Below are positions 11,860 through 25,714 of a stretch of DNA of 64,000 nucleotides, in pieces. Location of the stretch: the NCBI RefSeq assembly GCF_011075055.1, contig NW_025401099.1, positions 310,001 to 374,000 on the forward strand, given 5' to 3'. The stretch is from Mangifera indica. Taxonomy: Eukaryota > Streptophyta > Magnoliopsida > Sapindales > Anacardiaceae. How positions within the stretch are numbered: position 1 is the stretch's first letter; the number at the start of each line of letters is the position of its first letter. The notes under the pieces are model-generated. The model did no database searches, was not told the origin of the DNA, and saw only the letters and a program-made list of their open reading frames with translations. The position numbers and the translations under genes were made by a program.

Positions 11860-14570
11860 TTGGTTTATTGTGGTGCTATATATTTAATAGAAAGGGTAGG
11901 GGTACAACCAATTAGGATGGCCTATAGAGTTAAGATAAAGTTACCATATAGTGGGTCAATGGGCAATGATAAGATGATGATAAGACAGGTTATTGATATA
12001 CAATGTAGACAACTTATAGTTGACCTAATAGTGTTTGAGATGCCAAATTTTTACATTATTTTGAGGATGGATTTCCTAGGGAGGAATAAAGCTAAGACTG
12101 ACTGCCAATGTAAGAAAGTTTGATTTCGTCTTAAGAATGGGGACTAGTTTGAGTTTGATAAGGGGTGTATCAGAAGTTTAATGATCAGTACTTTGAAGGT
12201 AGAGTCAGACCCAAGCATTGATAAGATGTTAGCAGTTCATGAGTTTTTAGTTGTTTCCCTGGAAGAGTTGTTAGAACTCTTGAGCGAGATGTTGAGTTTA
12301 GTATAGAAATGACATCTGGCATAACACCTATTCGAGTCACAAAGGTTAAAAAAGCAACTCCAAAAATTGTTAGAGAATGGCTTTATCAAATGAGTCACTC
12401 CCCTCGGGGAACACCTATCCTATTTGTTAAAAAGAAATATTGGTCTATAAAGATGTACATAAATTACAAAGAACTAAACAAAATAATAGTGAAAAACAAG
12501 TACTCGTTACTTAGAATAAATAATCTATTTGATTAGTTGAAAGGATCAGTTGTGTTTTCTAAGATTGATCTAAGATCAGGTTACCATCAAGAAAAGGTAA
12601 CAAAACAAGATATACCAAAAACAGCTTTCTAAATGAGGTATGGCCATTTTGAGTTTTTAGTGATGTTGTTTAGATTAACTAATGCCCTATAGTATTTATG
12701 GATTTGATGAATAAGGTATTTTATGACTGCCTAAATAAGTTTATAGTAGTCTTCATAATAACATATTGGCGTATTCTATGAGTCATGAGGAGTATAAACA
12801 ACATTTAAGACTTACTTTGTAGATATTAAGGGAAAAAAAACTATATGCAAAGTTCTCCAAGTATGAATTTTGGTTTGATAAAGTAACCTTCTTGGAGCAT
12901 ATGGTTTCGGTAGAGGGTATATTAATAGACCTGAGTAAAATTGAGGTAGTTCTAGATTTATAAAGGTTGAAAACAATCAAGGAGGTTTATAGGTTTCTAT
13001 ATTTGGTTGGGTACTATCTAAGGTTCATTGAGAGGTTTGTCAAGCTAGTAAGACCTCTTACAGCTCTACTAACAAAGAAATTGAGTTTCAAATATGATTT
13101 ATACACTGATGCTTCTTTGGTGGCTTGGGAGTAATGTTAATGCAGTGAGGCAAAGTTATAGCATATGCCTCTAGATGGATGAAAGATTTCAATACTAGAT
13201 ACCTTACTCATGATTTGTAGCTAACAACAAAAGTATTTGACCTCAAGATTTGGAGGCACTATTTATTTGGGATAAGATGCAATATCTACACCAATCACAA
13301 AAGCCTTAGATACTTATTCACTTAGAAAGAGCTTAACATAAGACAAAAGAGATGGCTCGAACTAGTGAAGGGTTATGATTGTGACATTAAGTATCATATG
13401 AGTAAAGTTAATATAGTCACATATGTCCTTAGTAGAAAAGTGTTCTTGTCATAGTCGACGGTTCAAAGAGAGATTTAGTCAGATTTGGATCGAACGTAGA
13501 TTTATTTTGTAATTAAAGAGATCAAGATAACTCATCTTCAGGATGATTGGTGTAAACAAAGGATTCAAAGAATTCATAATAGACTTGAGATAGACTTTCA
13601 GGAGATAGATAGTATTCTCAAGTTCAAAGGGAGAGTTTATATTCCTCTAGTGAATGAGTTAAGGTAGAGAATTCTTTCAAAGACTCACAATTCTTTTTAC
13701 ATAGCCCACCCTAAGGATTTAAAGATGTATTAAGATTTGAAGAGAAGTTTCTAGTGGTCTAACATATAGAAAGACATATGTGAGTTCATGGCTAAGTGTC
13801 TCACCCATCAATGGATTAAGGCCAAACACTTGACACCGTCAAGATTGTTTCAACCTCTAAGTGTACCAGAATGGTAGTGAAAGTATAATCCCATAAACAT
13901 CATTATAGGACTCCCAAGAGTTTAGAGTGGAATTAATATGATTTAGGTAATAATAGACATATTGACCAAGTGAATACATTTCATACCCATTAAGGACACT
14001 ACTTATATAGATCGGTTGGGAAAGTTATATATCCATGAAATTATCAGATTACATGGAGTGCCTAAGGCTATTATATTAGATAGAAGTATGAGTTTTGTGT
14101 CAACCTTTTAAAAGAGTTTACATAGATCATTAGGCACTAATCTAGCATTCAGTATAACTTATCACCTATAGACAGATGGTCAAACTGAGAGGACCAACCT
14201 AATGTTAGAAGATATGTTGAAAGCTTACTATTTGAAACATATGGTGAGTTAGGTTAAAATGCTACCTCTAGTGGAGTTTGCCTACAATGATGGTTGTCAG
14301 ACAACAATTTAGATGGCACCTTATAAGGTACTTTACAATAAGAGGTGTCGTTTTCCTCTACATTAAGCTGAATTAGGTGAAAAAGACACCTTAGCCAAAT
14401 CCTTTGGGAAAGAGTTAACCCAAAAGATGATTGAAAATGTACAATTGATCAAACAAAGATAGAAATAGGCCTAAGATCAATAAAAAAAGCTATATTGATC
14501 ATATTTTAGATAAAAGGGTAAAGTAGCTAAGGAATTGGTAAATTCTTTTAGTCAAGGTGTTTTAGAGGAT
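11860..14570 (+). pseudogene. Decayed gypsy pol (G1): protease to integrase
   Basis: Ty3/gypsy pol in the order protease-RT-RNase H-integrase, closest to the Tekay/Del chromovirus type by eye. 11860-12123 is the C-terminal protease region (ILRMDFLGRNKA). 12309-12536 starts reverse transcriptase (PILFVKKK, YKELNKIIVKNKYSL). 12540-13060 continues RT, with the EHMVSVEGI motif near 12895. 13080-13440 is RNase H. 13680-14400 is integrase, with a degenerate zinc finger and a PSRLFQPLSVPEW motif near 13840. There are many stops. Gag, normally about 1 kb between the primer site and protease, is essentially absent: only 290 bp separate them. Confidence 0.75.
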
Positions 14571-14670
14571 TTACAAGATTGAAGAGGCAACTTAGAAGAT
14601 AGAGTAGCCTATGAGAGATAAGCATCCTAAGTTGTTTCCAACAAATTCTAAAAATAGAATTCCATTAAGA

Positions 14671-16000
14671 AAGAGAATCGTAACACCCATAAGTACGTCT
14701 CAAAGGTAACAAAATCTTTTTGCCTCAGTTGGCATGATTTGAAAGTAAAAAATATGGATTTGAAGTGACATATGATCATGTATAGTAAGATCATACTTGT
14801 GTGACAATGCCACGTCAGATGGATAAGTTGAATCCTCATAAAATTAAAATTTAAGTGATACATGCCTATGTGTATTGAACGCGAAATCAAATTTTATATA
14901 AGACACTTTGCTACATTTTAAGGATCATTATTATTTATCCCTAAACACACAAACCCAAAAAAAAGAAAGAGCAAGAGAGATTTAAGTCTAATCTTCCAAC
15001 TTCCATGCAGTAACTTCAATGGCCTAATTCTGATAGCCTGATTCTAGTAATGTTGTGATAATGAGAGAAGAGAAAGTAGAGCTTGCTTGCATGCTCAATT
15101 TCTATAAAGTTAAAGTAAGTAGGATCTTTGTATCCCTATTGTTATGCATTAAAGTTTAGTTTTAGGAGTTTTCTTTTGCCGAGATTGTGTGGATAAGAAG
15201 GAATTGAATTGGATGCGATTTTAGGCTAAGAAAGTTATTGATCAAGTCATGTTGTTATATACTCAATGATGTTAGTGATTATTTTGTGTGAATGCTTATA
15301 TGGATTTTGATATATGATAATGACAACGAATAATTGGTTAATATCCATATCTATTAATTGCAATTAAGATACATTATATTGTGTTTATATCAGAGAAAGA
15401 GTAATGGCATGATGAACCCTAGATATTTCATTGCTTATGAGTTTGTTAATAAGTTGAGCTTTTGTTAATGATTGTTAAAGCATGATATTAGTGACCACAA
15501 TTAAGATATGGTATTGGTAGAAGAGTTGTATTATGCTAAATCTAAGAAAGTTTGAGTAGGATGTGCAAGAACTAGCTTAAAGAGCGATCAAGGTCTGATT
15601 TTTAGGTTTACCATACCGTTATGTGGTAGGGGACAAATGCTTGTGTGCTCGAGCCTCATAATTTATATCAAGTTTTCCTGGTGTTTTGATGACCGTTGGA
15701 TGTCACTGACCGGTTAGTGGTCAACTAAAGCATGTGGACATCTTGTGTATAGTTTTAACACGATCATGTGTGGGGTGCAATGACCAAAATAAGCCTAAGA
15801 AGTAGTGCGGTCAAAAGGAGAATAAAAAAGGAAAGTGAGTTAAATACCCAAAAGGGTACATGTTTGTAGTAGATAGATGCACATGCTCGTGTGTTTATAA
15901 ATAGTTGAAAAACCCCTAATGGCAAATTAATCATAGAAAGAAGTGAATAAAATTATTAAAAAATTAAACACCAAATTTACCAAATGAGATTTTTCTCAAA
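14671..16000 (+). repeat. Probable 3' LTR of gypsy G1, right end not defined
   Basis: GTAACACCC at 14670-14678 is the expected LTR start (TGTAACACCC with one change) right after the end of pol. The sequence to about 16000 is AT-rich and without genes, compatible with a long gypsy LTR. No clear GGTGTTACA end was found, so the right boundary is a guess. Confidence 0.4.
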
Positions 16001-16699
16001 ATTTTACCAATAATAATCAAATGTATTTAAACAACTAACATGAAGTTTTCACTCAAATTACTTCTGGATTACATTAGTTAAATCGGGATTATACCTTTTT
16101 ACAATAATAATACGGGATTTCACCCAAATGTAACTAGAAAGAAGATTTACAAGTACAATTTAATGGGCTGATTTTACTAATTTGTAAAAGTGTTTATCTT
16201 AAATTTATGAGTTTTTGGTTTTTAGAGAGACATTAAGAGCTTAGAGATTAAGTTAAAAATTCTTGAATGTTTTTGATATATTCACTAACTTTTTTGACTT
16301 TAATCTAACTTGTTTATCTAGCTTTAAGACTTGAAAGATTCATTGAATTCATTTAATAACTATTGACTTGGGAAAATAACGCTTTGGCCCTGAAAAAGTA
16401 GCAAGACAAGTGTCTTATATTGAAGAATAAGTGTTCTCTTGCACATTCATACATTGGCAGCTTTGAAATAGACATCCAATGGTCAAATTCTTGAAACATG
16501 CCACTTGAGTTATGGGTGTTCTTTTTTCCGAGACAGGCATCATTTCTTACACCATAAAATTCCAGAAAGCTTCAAACATTTGAGTACAGGTAAGGTACAA
16601 ATAAAAGGATGGGTGTCCTACTATGTTGTCATTGTTAACCATCTTAAATTTGCTTCTGAATGAATTGGAAAGAGGACAAGCATCACATGGTCATCTTCC
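16001..16699. other. Unassigned intergenic stretch
   Basis: AT-rich and without a convincing gene. The part at 16440-16700 is less AT-rich than its surroundings and does not look like the neighbouring LTRs, but no reading frame of useful length is present. Confidence 0.3.
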
Positions 16700-18109
16700 A
16701 ATAGAGGATGGGAGTCTCTTAACTGAGGACAATCACTTTTGTTTATTTCAAAAAAATTAACAAAATGGCAATAACATATACATAGGGTGTTTTTTCAATA
16801 TAACTATATAGATAACTCCTTCATCCTTCGTTAATGGCAAGATATTGTGAAGTCATTCTAAAAAATAAAGAATAGGCCTACACTTTTGTATCAACATGAA
16901 GCAAAAACTCTAATAAAGGTTGAAACCATTCTCAGGGTTTGCTAGAACCTGAGAATGATTATGTTTAGGGGAAAAGTGCACAAGAACTTCTTTGCATACA
17001 ACTAAAGTTTGTATCTATAACATGAGAAAATGAATGAAAGGATGTGTATTTATACATAACCAAAGGAGCTTACCTAGTTTTAGTGCAAAGCTCAAACAGG
17101 TATTTGGTTGTACACTTGGTCTTTAAACCAAGACTAGGTGTACTTCCCTTTCTCTTCACGTTCACATCTGGGTTATAATTTTAGTCATGCCTAGGTAAGC
17201 TTGTCCCACCTAGTTTTTAATGTTTGGATCGAGTGGTCCTCTTTAATTCTAAATTCCATGATTTTGGCAATAACCAAAATCATGGGCTAGATAAAGATCA
17301 ATCAAATCTTTATCCTATTACATAGTAAATGTATGGAATTAAGCAAACTAGACTTGGGTTTATCCAACTGAATAAATCTAATTCCATATTATCTCACATA
17401 CCACCCTAACTTTTAGGATATTTTACTTAGGTCCCTAAGTTCCATAAAGTGTACTTTCAAGCCTAAAATCCATTTCTAAGCCCTTAAATTCTCAATCCAA
17501 AATTCAAACCAAATTCAATTTGGATAATCCTTTGCCTTCAACTTTTTTTGTGCATGACTTATAAGTTCTTCATTAGGTCAATAATGACTAAATTTGTGTC
17601 AGGCTTCCAACCTGGCATCTGTTTAGATATAGAACAAGATTGGTTTCTAGCAAGACATTATGTCATTTGATTAGTAGAGTATCATTATTTGAATTCTAAC
17701 CAGTCAGTGATATGGTTACTTATATAATTCGATCCTTTTTTTATAAGATATCTCTTCAAGACTGAGGTATAGATAAAGTGTCTCCTAAAGGTATTATTGA
17801 TTTATATAGATTGACTTTTGTCAATAGCTAAATGATATCAATTTTTAGCATCAATTCAATCCTCATATGACCATAAATTTAATTGGTCGTTATCATTCAT
17901 TAGAAGACTCTAACTAAGTATAAACTCCCTTATTGGGAGTGATGAATCCTATGTTAACCTATCATAGCCTTCGTACATATTTTGATATGACTAATCACCT
18001 CCTTTTTGTCAATCTTTTGATTGGAGTATGTTAAGTGGGTATCAAACCGTATTGATCCTTACACAAGATAAGGTGTCATCAAGTCTAAGGATCCCATGTA
18101 CTTCTGCTC
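16700..18109 (-). repeat. Family-A copia LTR fragment (older copy)
   Basis: On the minus strand this reads like the family-A LTR from about its position 500 onward: the blocks around 17880-18060 match 19560-19760 and 26820-27020. Its start is missing, and it abuts the end of the neighbouring LTR at 18109/18110. Its low-coordinate end near 16700 is uncertain. Confidence 0.6.
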
Positions 18110-20271
18110 TATAGGAAAATTTCAAGTTATCAAAGTTTAGTGAGAGCAACTAATATAATATAAAATTTTACAAATAGCTTGGAATTTCTATTAGATCACG
18201 TTTTAGAACTGGTTATTCATAAACCATCTTATTACAACTATGGGGTGTTTAACGAAGCAATACCTGTGATAATGACTCTTTTAGTCTTTACATGGCAATG
18301 AAGTCATGCTTCAACCCATAATGAGGCAAGGCCATGGTATCCATAAAAAAAAACATAAACAAACAAAGGCTGAAAATGCTCAAAAGAAATTATTAGGGCT
18401 TTGTGAATGAGGATGGTGTTTGCTAGAACAAGTGTTCTTATGTGCAAATTTGTAAAAAGATACAAAATTGTGAATTTGTGTTCTTATAAACAGAACATCA
18501 TGAATGACTATTCATGAGGCATGAATGGTCATTCATCCTTGATTCTTACCTCGTATAATCTGTGATTTATCCAAATCTTTAGGTGTGGATTTGAATAAAA
18601 CTTGGATAAAGTTTTATCTTACTCCGACTCATCATGAACGATCATTTATAGTTAAGAAAAAATTCAAACTAAGTCGACTCAATCCTACTATACAAGCCTA
18701 GTCTATTAACAATTTCATCTCTACCTAAACACTTCAGGATTATCATTAAATAACCCTAGAGTTTAAATCAACTTCTATATACGTGAGACCCATAAGTTGT
18801 TATCAAGCTAGTAATATTTGGATTCAAGTCGAATATGGACATAGACCAAAATAAGCCTTTAGCAAAGTGTTCAAGCATGGCTAGAATTTTAAGTGAGCAT
18901 AACACTCTGAATGCACAGATACATCGCTAGCATAGAAGATTATCCAAATGACATCTATCAGGGCTATTTACACGACTGGCACACATATGTGTGTCGATTG
19001 GCACATACATGTGTGTCAACTAACATAGCCACAAACTTGCACGGTTGGCACATGTATGTGTGTTGGTTAACATGTTTATGTTACCAGGTGCGAGCTGGCA
19101 TTATGCATTTGCATGGCCAATACCTCTCTGAACAAGTGTATAATTAACACTTGGTCAAGGCATGGTCAAACTGAGTTTATTAAACCTATTAGTCAAACCA
19201 AATTCATTCATGATTTCTATCTCTTGGCCTTAAACACCAGGATTATCATCAAACAATATAATCCTCTAAGTTTGATTCAACTTTTTTTATGTATGTGACC
19301 CATAAGCTCTCTATTGAATCGGTAGTGTCTAAATTCAAGGAAAATCTAAATAATCTAAGATTAACCCCAACAAAGCATCATGGCCATTCAAACGACAAAA
19401 TGTCAGTGGATATCTCTTAAGCTTTTGCAACGTCACATTTATATGCAATTCAATTATTTCATCAACTAATATCTCTCAAGACTGAGACATAGAAGTGTGT
19501 CTATCTTAGTACTTTTTCGGTATAAACTGATACATATCAAGGACTAACTCAAATTAGGTTACAACTTTATCCCACTATAGCCATAGATTCAAATATTCAT
19601 AGATGTCATTCAGTATTCTTAAGTGAAATATCTTCTCCTATGTTCAGGAATGATGAATCCTTTATCGATCTATTACAGCCTTCATGTATCTTAAGATATG
19701 GTCGATTACAATCTTTATGGTTATCCCAACTATGACAGCATATTAGATAACGTCAAACCATAACAATTCTGATACGAGACGGTTTGATGACTTCAAGTCA
19801 AAGGATTATATGCACCCACGATGTTCAGAGGATTTATTCCATAAACACTAGAGTAACCATGCATATGGATTTTCTATAGTTAGGTTAGTCTGATGAACAT
19901 GTCTGTAATGTATATCCATGTGTTGTATTAACCTATTTATAACAACTTCAACATGTGAGAACTGTCGCCACCTTTGTTGGGGTTACTTAACACTATAATA
20001 ATCCTATCATCATTACATATGTCTTTATTTATTGTAATATTGGGATTATGAACATTTTTAGAATGGTCACTTAATATATACATAGGGTTCTCATGATCAC
20101 TTATCAGATCCCTTTGTTAAAGTTCTACCATTCTAAAGGCATGTTATTCGTACGATCATATAAATAGATAACATATGAATTGAACAACAATAAAACTTTT
20201 TATTAATAATTAATATAAAATTACATTCAAAAGTACCAAATTTGATTGGCTCTAGCACACCTACCCTAACA
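18110..20271 (-). repeat. Family-A LTR at the 3' side of copia A2, rearranged
   Basis: On the minus strand it starts TGTTAGGG at 20271, right after a polypurine tract, and ends CCTATA at 18110. It is about 350 bp longer than the 5' LTR of the same element. A segment at 18650-18850 repeats the block at 19160-19340, so the LTR appears to be a recombinant of two copies. Reading frames within it (18911-19147, 19113-19298) come from the GTTGGCACACATATGTGTG-type repeats and are not genes. Confidence 0.75.
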
Positions 20272-20286
20272 ATCTTCTACTTGCCC
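20272..20286 (-). other. Polypurine tract of copia A2
   Basis: Reads GGCAAGTAGAAGAT on the minus strand just before TGTTAGGG. It is a mutated form of the AAGTGGGAGATTGTTA junction common in plant copia elements. Confidence 0.7.
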
Positions 20287-22800
20287 TATAGTCAATCGAT
20301 TTTATATCTAATGTCGAACTCGGCTAGATGTTTATCATGCTTTTACTGTGACAAATGTTTTGCCATCTATATCAATCATTATTATCTGTATGTCACCTCG
20401 TTGAACAATCTCTCCAATTAGGTGATATCATCTGAATATATGTTTGGACCTTTGATGAGGTCGTGACTCTTTTGTTTGAGCAATGGTTCAATTGTTGTCG
20501 TAATAGAGCTAAATTAGCTCTATGATACTTAGAACCATTCCAAGTTTAGTCACAAGTTTAGTCACAAACTTCTTGATCCATATAGTCTCTTTTTGTAGCT
20601 TTTAAAAAAGCAATATACTTAGTCTCTGTTGTAGAATTAGTCATTATACTTTGCTTAGAGCTTTCCCCACTAATTACACCATCATTCAAACAAAACAAAA
20701 ACCTTTACTGGGATTTGTAATCATCTTGATCAGTTTAGAAACCAATGTTACTGTAGCCTCTTATAATGAGTTCAAATTCCTTTCCATAAATCAAGAATGC
20801 ATCTTTAGTCTTTCTTAGGTACTTCATGATGTTCTTAATAACCATCTAGCATTTTTCAATAGGATCATATTGATATCAACTATAAATGTTAAAGGCGTAT
20901 GAGATATCAATCATTGTATATAGTATAACATACATGATTGATCTTATAGTCAAGGTATATGGGATTCTACTTATCTTACCTCTCTCAAATTGTGTACTTG
21001 GACACATATCTTTTAAAAGATATGCACTATGGGACGTGGATAAAAATCCTTTCTTGGATTCTTCTATATAAAATTTAGTTAATACATTTTCTATATGCGT
21101 GCTTTGACTTAGGCTTAGCAGTTTATGCTTTCTATCTCGATAAATTTTAATCCTAAGTTTGTAGGCTACTTTTCATAAGTTTTTCATGGAAAAACACTTG
21201 GATAACCAAACCTTTACCAATTATAAGATCGATATGTCATTTCTAATAATCAAGATGTTATCGATATGCAATACCAAAAATATAATCACATTTTCACTGA
21301 CCTTTTTATACACACAAGGTTCACCTTTTTTTTTTATGAATCCTAACTCATGAATAGTTTCATCAAAATGAATATTCCAGTTTTTCGAAACCTGCTTAAG
21401 TTTATAAATGAACTTTTCCAGCTTGTATCCTTTTTTTGCTTGTCTAGCAAGAATGAAACCATTAGAGTATGTCATATAGATGTCTTTTACAAGGTTACCA
21501 TTTAAGAAAATAGTCTTAACATTTATTTAAAAGATTTCATAATCATAATACGCAACTATAGCAAGCATAATCCTAATAGACTTAAACATAGCAACTAGCA
21601 AAAAGGTTTCATCATAGTTAGTGTCATACTTCTAAGTGAAACCTTTGGCAATTAGTCGTATTTTATAATATGCACATTATCAGTTTTCTTTTTGAAAAAG
21701 CATTTGCTCCCTACATCTTTCACCCTTTTAAGTTCATCCACTAGAGTCTATACTTGGTTATGATTCATGGAGTTTATTTTAGATTTCATAGCATCTAGCA
21801 ATTTATCAAAATCTGGACTTGAAATAGCTTTGTTGTAGGCCTTAGGTTCATCATCTTTGATGACCAGTACACCACCATGCTAACTTAGGAAAAAGCCAAA
21901 TCTTTTTTACTCACGACGTACTTGTGTAGACCTACATAGCTTTTGTGTACGTTAAGGTTATTCCACCTGAAGTGGAGGAACTTCCCTATTATGATTAACC
22001 ATTTATGATGGCACATCGTCTATCTAAAATCTATGGTATCTTATGGTTTAAGAACTTTATTGAGTTCCACCCTCCTCCTACTAGTTCTTCTGAGAATAAA
22101 TTCTTTCTTAAGGAACACTCTAATGCAAGTAACAAAAACGTTTTTCTCCTCCAGGTGGTAAAAGCAATATCCTTTAGTAATCTTTAGGTACCCCACAAAG
22201 ATACACTTTTTAGATGTAGCACTCAGTATGTTCGAAGTCAATTTCTTGACATAAGCTTCACAACCCCAAATCCTCAAGTAATCTAGATTAGGCTTCCAAC
22301 TAATCCATAACTCATATAGAGTTTTATCCACAAATTTAGACCATATATACTAAAGTCATTAGTAAATGTGACGAAATAGGTCTTCCCATATCTATTATAC
22401 ATTGTCATAGGCCCATACACATTGTTGTATATGATCTCTACTCACTCTTTTTATTATGTCTAGTGAATGGTGTTTTGGCACAATTTGCATTCATCATACG
22501 AATAAAAGTCAAATGATTGCAAAATTTTTTGTTTAAGAAGTTTTGATGTATGTTTCGATCCTATGTGGCCTAACCTGCAATGCCATAGATATATGGTATT
22601 CAGATCATTCAATTTTAATCGTTTATTATTCTGCATATTAAGAATTTCACCATCCAGTTTTAGAATATATAAACTATTGTGCAATTCAAGTGTTCCACAA
22701 AGAATATTATTTAAATTGAAAGTTATAATACCACAAGCAATCGAAAACAAATATTTTTTTTGTGTATAAAATAGGCACAGAAACTAAGTTTCTAGAAATA
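20287..22800 (-). pseudogene. Decayed copia pol (A2)
   Basis: Copia pol on the minus strand. 22460-22750 is the pre-integrase HHCC region (YLWHCRLGHIG, CKLCQ). 22041-22331 is the integrase C-terminal part (ELWISWKPNLDYLRIWGCEAY, with FVGYLK). 21221-21860 is reverse transcriptase with YKLKQVSKNWN; the catalytic box reads VLHIDNIL instead of YVDDIL, so the second Asp is Asn. 20430-20700 is RNase H (NSTTETKYIA). The RT part deleted in copy A1 is still present here. Frameshifts and stops break every domain. A copy of the same family as A1 by shared peptides throughout. Confidence 0.8.
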
Positions 22801-23039
22801 GAAGAACATAATAACAGTTTCTTAATTCTAAAACTAGCCCAAGATAATAAATCCCTACGGCTAATGCAACAACACATGTTCTATTTCCAACATGTAAGTC
22901 AACTTCTTATGTAGCGAGTAATCTACTCTATTAAAGTCCCTACATATCAGAACAAATATGAGAACCATATCATGTGTCTATAACCTATGATGAATAAGAA
23001 GAGTAATTTATCTCAATGACAAACATACTTGGTAAAGAC

Positions 23040-23871
23040 TTCAACTGCCTTCTTCTTCTTGTTCTCTAGAAAAGTCTTGTAATATCTCCTTTATTGACCT
23101 ATCTTGCCATAATAGAAGCAAACAACCTTTCCCTTGCTCACACCACTTATAGGTTCATTAGTAGTATTAGGTTGCTTCTTCATTTTGGGCTTAGGTTGGG
23201 CTTACCCTTAGCCTTGCCTTTGTCTTGCATTTACCCTTGGCCTTAACTTTTGATGTTTGGACTTCAACCACAAAACTACCTTTTGTACTTCTTGTTTAAC
23301 CTACCTAAGCATATACATCAATTCCTCAAGGGTTTTCTTCTTTTCATTCAAGTTAAAATTCATAATGAAATTAGCCCACAATTTAGGGAGGGATTTCAGT
23401 ACTAGGTCAATGGCAAGCTCATTATCTATGATAAAGCCCAAGCACATCAATCACTTAATGTAACCAATCATCTTAACCATATAAGGGCTAATTTTCCCTC
23501 CCTTAGAGAGTTTGCAATTAAACAGTGTATTGACACCTCCTATTGTTCAACCCTTAGATAAGTGTTATATAATTCTCGAAGGTGTATAAGTATGGATTGC
23601 ACATTCATTTCCTCATGTTGTTTTTAAGCTCAAGCGACATGAAAGTCAGCATAAGACACTAAACTTCCATAGAGTCATCAAGATACTTATTAAAAATATC
23701 TTTCTACTCTTAGATGACATTGAGACTAGGCTTTAGGGGCAACGACCCCTCAAGGATGTATAGCCTCTTTTCTTGACGTAGAATAATCTAAAGATTTTTA
23801 TACCAATCAAAGTTGCCTTTAGTAAGTTTATTTTCTTTTTCGAGAATTGATTGATAAATTGAGTTTGACAT
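23040..23871 (-). pseudogene. Decayed copia gag (A2)
   Basis: Starts at ATG 23871 (MSNSIYQSILEKEN), collinear with A1 gag at 3327. A Lys/Pro-rich linker lies near 23170-23250. The zinc knuckle near 23090-23130 is degenerate, with cysteines replaced by tyrosine and a stop between. Capsid-type sequence is recognisable by alignment with A1 only. Confidence 0.7.
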
Positions 23872-25700
23872 GGTGATTTTGTGATCTATATGTTATAGAC
23901 AAAAAAACTAGTAATTTTATTCAATTATTAATATTCATTTTAATTACGAGCTTAATAATTAAAATACTTTTATTATTTTCCTCAAGCCAATAATTAAACC
24001 TTACTATTATACTTTGGAAGTTATGATGAACTTCCTAGTAGACTAATACCCCTTTACTTTAACGAATAAGTTTGAATTAATCAAATATGTAAATTTCAAA
24101 TTAATCACTAAAAACCCATGATCTCAAGCCAGGTGTTAACCTGACAAATCATGTATCCTTAAATATGACTTTTGGTATCAGTAAGGTGGATATTATATGT
24201 CTTATTGCATTGAAAAATGCATTCTCTAATTATGCCTCTAACATACTTCACCTTCACTTTGACAAACAAACAAAGTACATTAGTTAAGTTGGATCCAACA
24301 TGATCATCACCTAAATTTTCATCGGGTAGAAGTGTACCCTTCACTATGGAGAACAAGATTCCAACAAACAAGGGCTCAATTAGGGTGTCATATTGGAAGA
24401 CGTCAATTAAATTTTAGACTTAATATTTAAATTGAGGGTTTTATTATTTAGTCTCATTATATTTTAACCACATATTGGGTGATATTTGCAAAATAAAACC
24501 TATATATACATTCTACAACATAAAAATAAAACATGTCAATACACAATTATAACTAATGTCAAGCCCTTTGAGCCAAACCAGTGAATCTTCATCTTCGGGT
24601 CTTCACGCTTGTCTTTTCATCTCCATTTTTCAATTATTACATGACTTTGTTTCCTGGTTATAGATTTCTAAAGAAAATAAAAACAATCTAATCTAAAGAA
24701 GAAAAGGGATAAAGGCAGGGCACGCAAACTTTATTTAAGAATTACAACCCAAAAATGAAGTAAAAATAAAAATAAAACCATCCGCAAGGCTTTATTAGTT
24801 GTGTACTAGGCACTATACATATATACATCCATACATATATATACCAATTAAAATTAAATTTTAATTATTATTATTTCAGAACGTCAAATTATTCTAGTCC
24901 TTGAAATTTTACAAAATTATAATTCAATCTAAAAGCTTAAAAAAATGTCAATTTAGTCCCAATTCAACAAATCATGACTAAACTAATATTTTTAACTTTA
25001 CCAGACATGTAGGTGAGGCATCGAGTCTTGCTTTTAAAATTAACCAAAATTTCATAATAATACACAATTGGATGACATGAGAAAAACACTAGACATGGCT
25101 AGGATTCCACCAAGGTGCACGGTAAACACCTTGTGGTGGTCATGGTTAGACAAAAATAATCCAACTATGCACTAACACTTGGTGTTAAGGTGTTGACCTA
25201 GCACCACCATATGGTGTCGGGTGGTGTCCACTCGACATCCATAATACATGATTTGGTTCTAGCCAAGCACAATGGGTTTTTCCAGAACTTGTTTTTTGGA
25301 TTTTATCTAGCGATAGAAAATTCAGAAAACCTTCTAGTATTCAATAAGCCAATTTTTTGGGTGAGTAAACATAACATGTAAACCATACTTACACTAGTGG
25401 CAACCCTAAAAAAAACATGACTCAAAGGCAATTTTGTGTAATAACATGAAATCTATGGCATTCAACCAAGATTAACTTGCGTATGTCAACAAAACTTAAA
25501 TAAAAATCAGGAATCATCACTCAATAATTTAACACAGTTTACATTGTACATGATACTCAACAAATCTTGCAACAACATGACTACAAATCATCTTTGCCTA
25601 TTTTATGCCTTATTTTGATTAATCTAATTACATGCAACCAACACATAAAATTAATTAAAACAATGTAGGTATAATTTTCATGAAGATTATGAGAAACGTT
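23872..25700 (-). other. 1.8-kb leader of copia A2
   Basis: Collinear with the leader of A1 (1531-3326), including a purine-poor, CACC-rich block near 25100-25260. The short reading frame at 24159-24371 corresponds to that at 2849-3055. No gene is demonstrable. Confidence 0.6.
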
Positions 25701-25713
25701 GGCTCTGATACCA
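25701..25713 (-). other. Primer binding site of copia A2
   Basis: TGGTATCAGAGCC on the minus strand, separated by one base from the LTR end at 25715. Same arrangement as in A1. Confidence 0.9.
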
Positions 25714-25714
25714 C

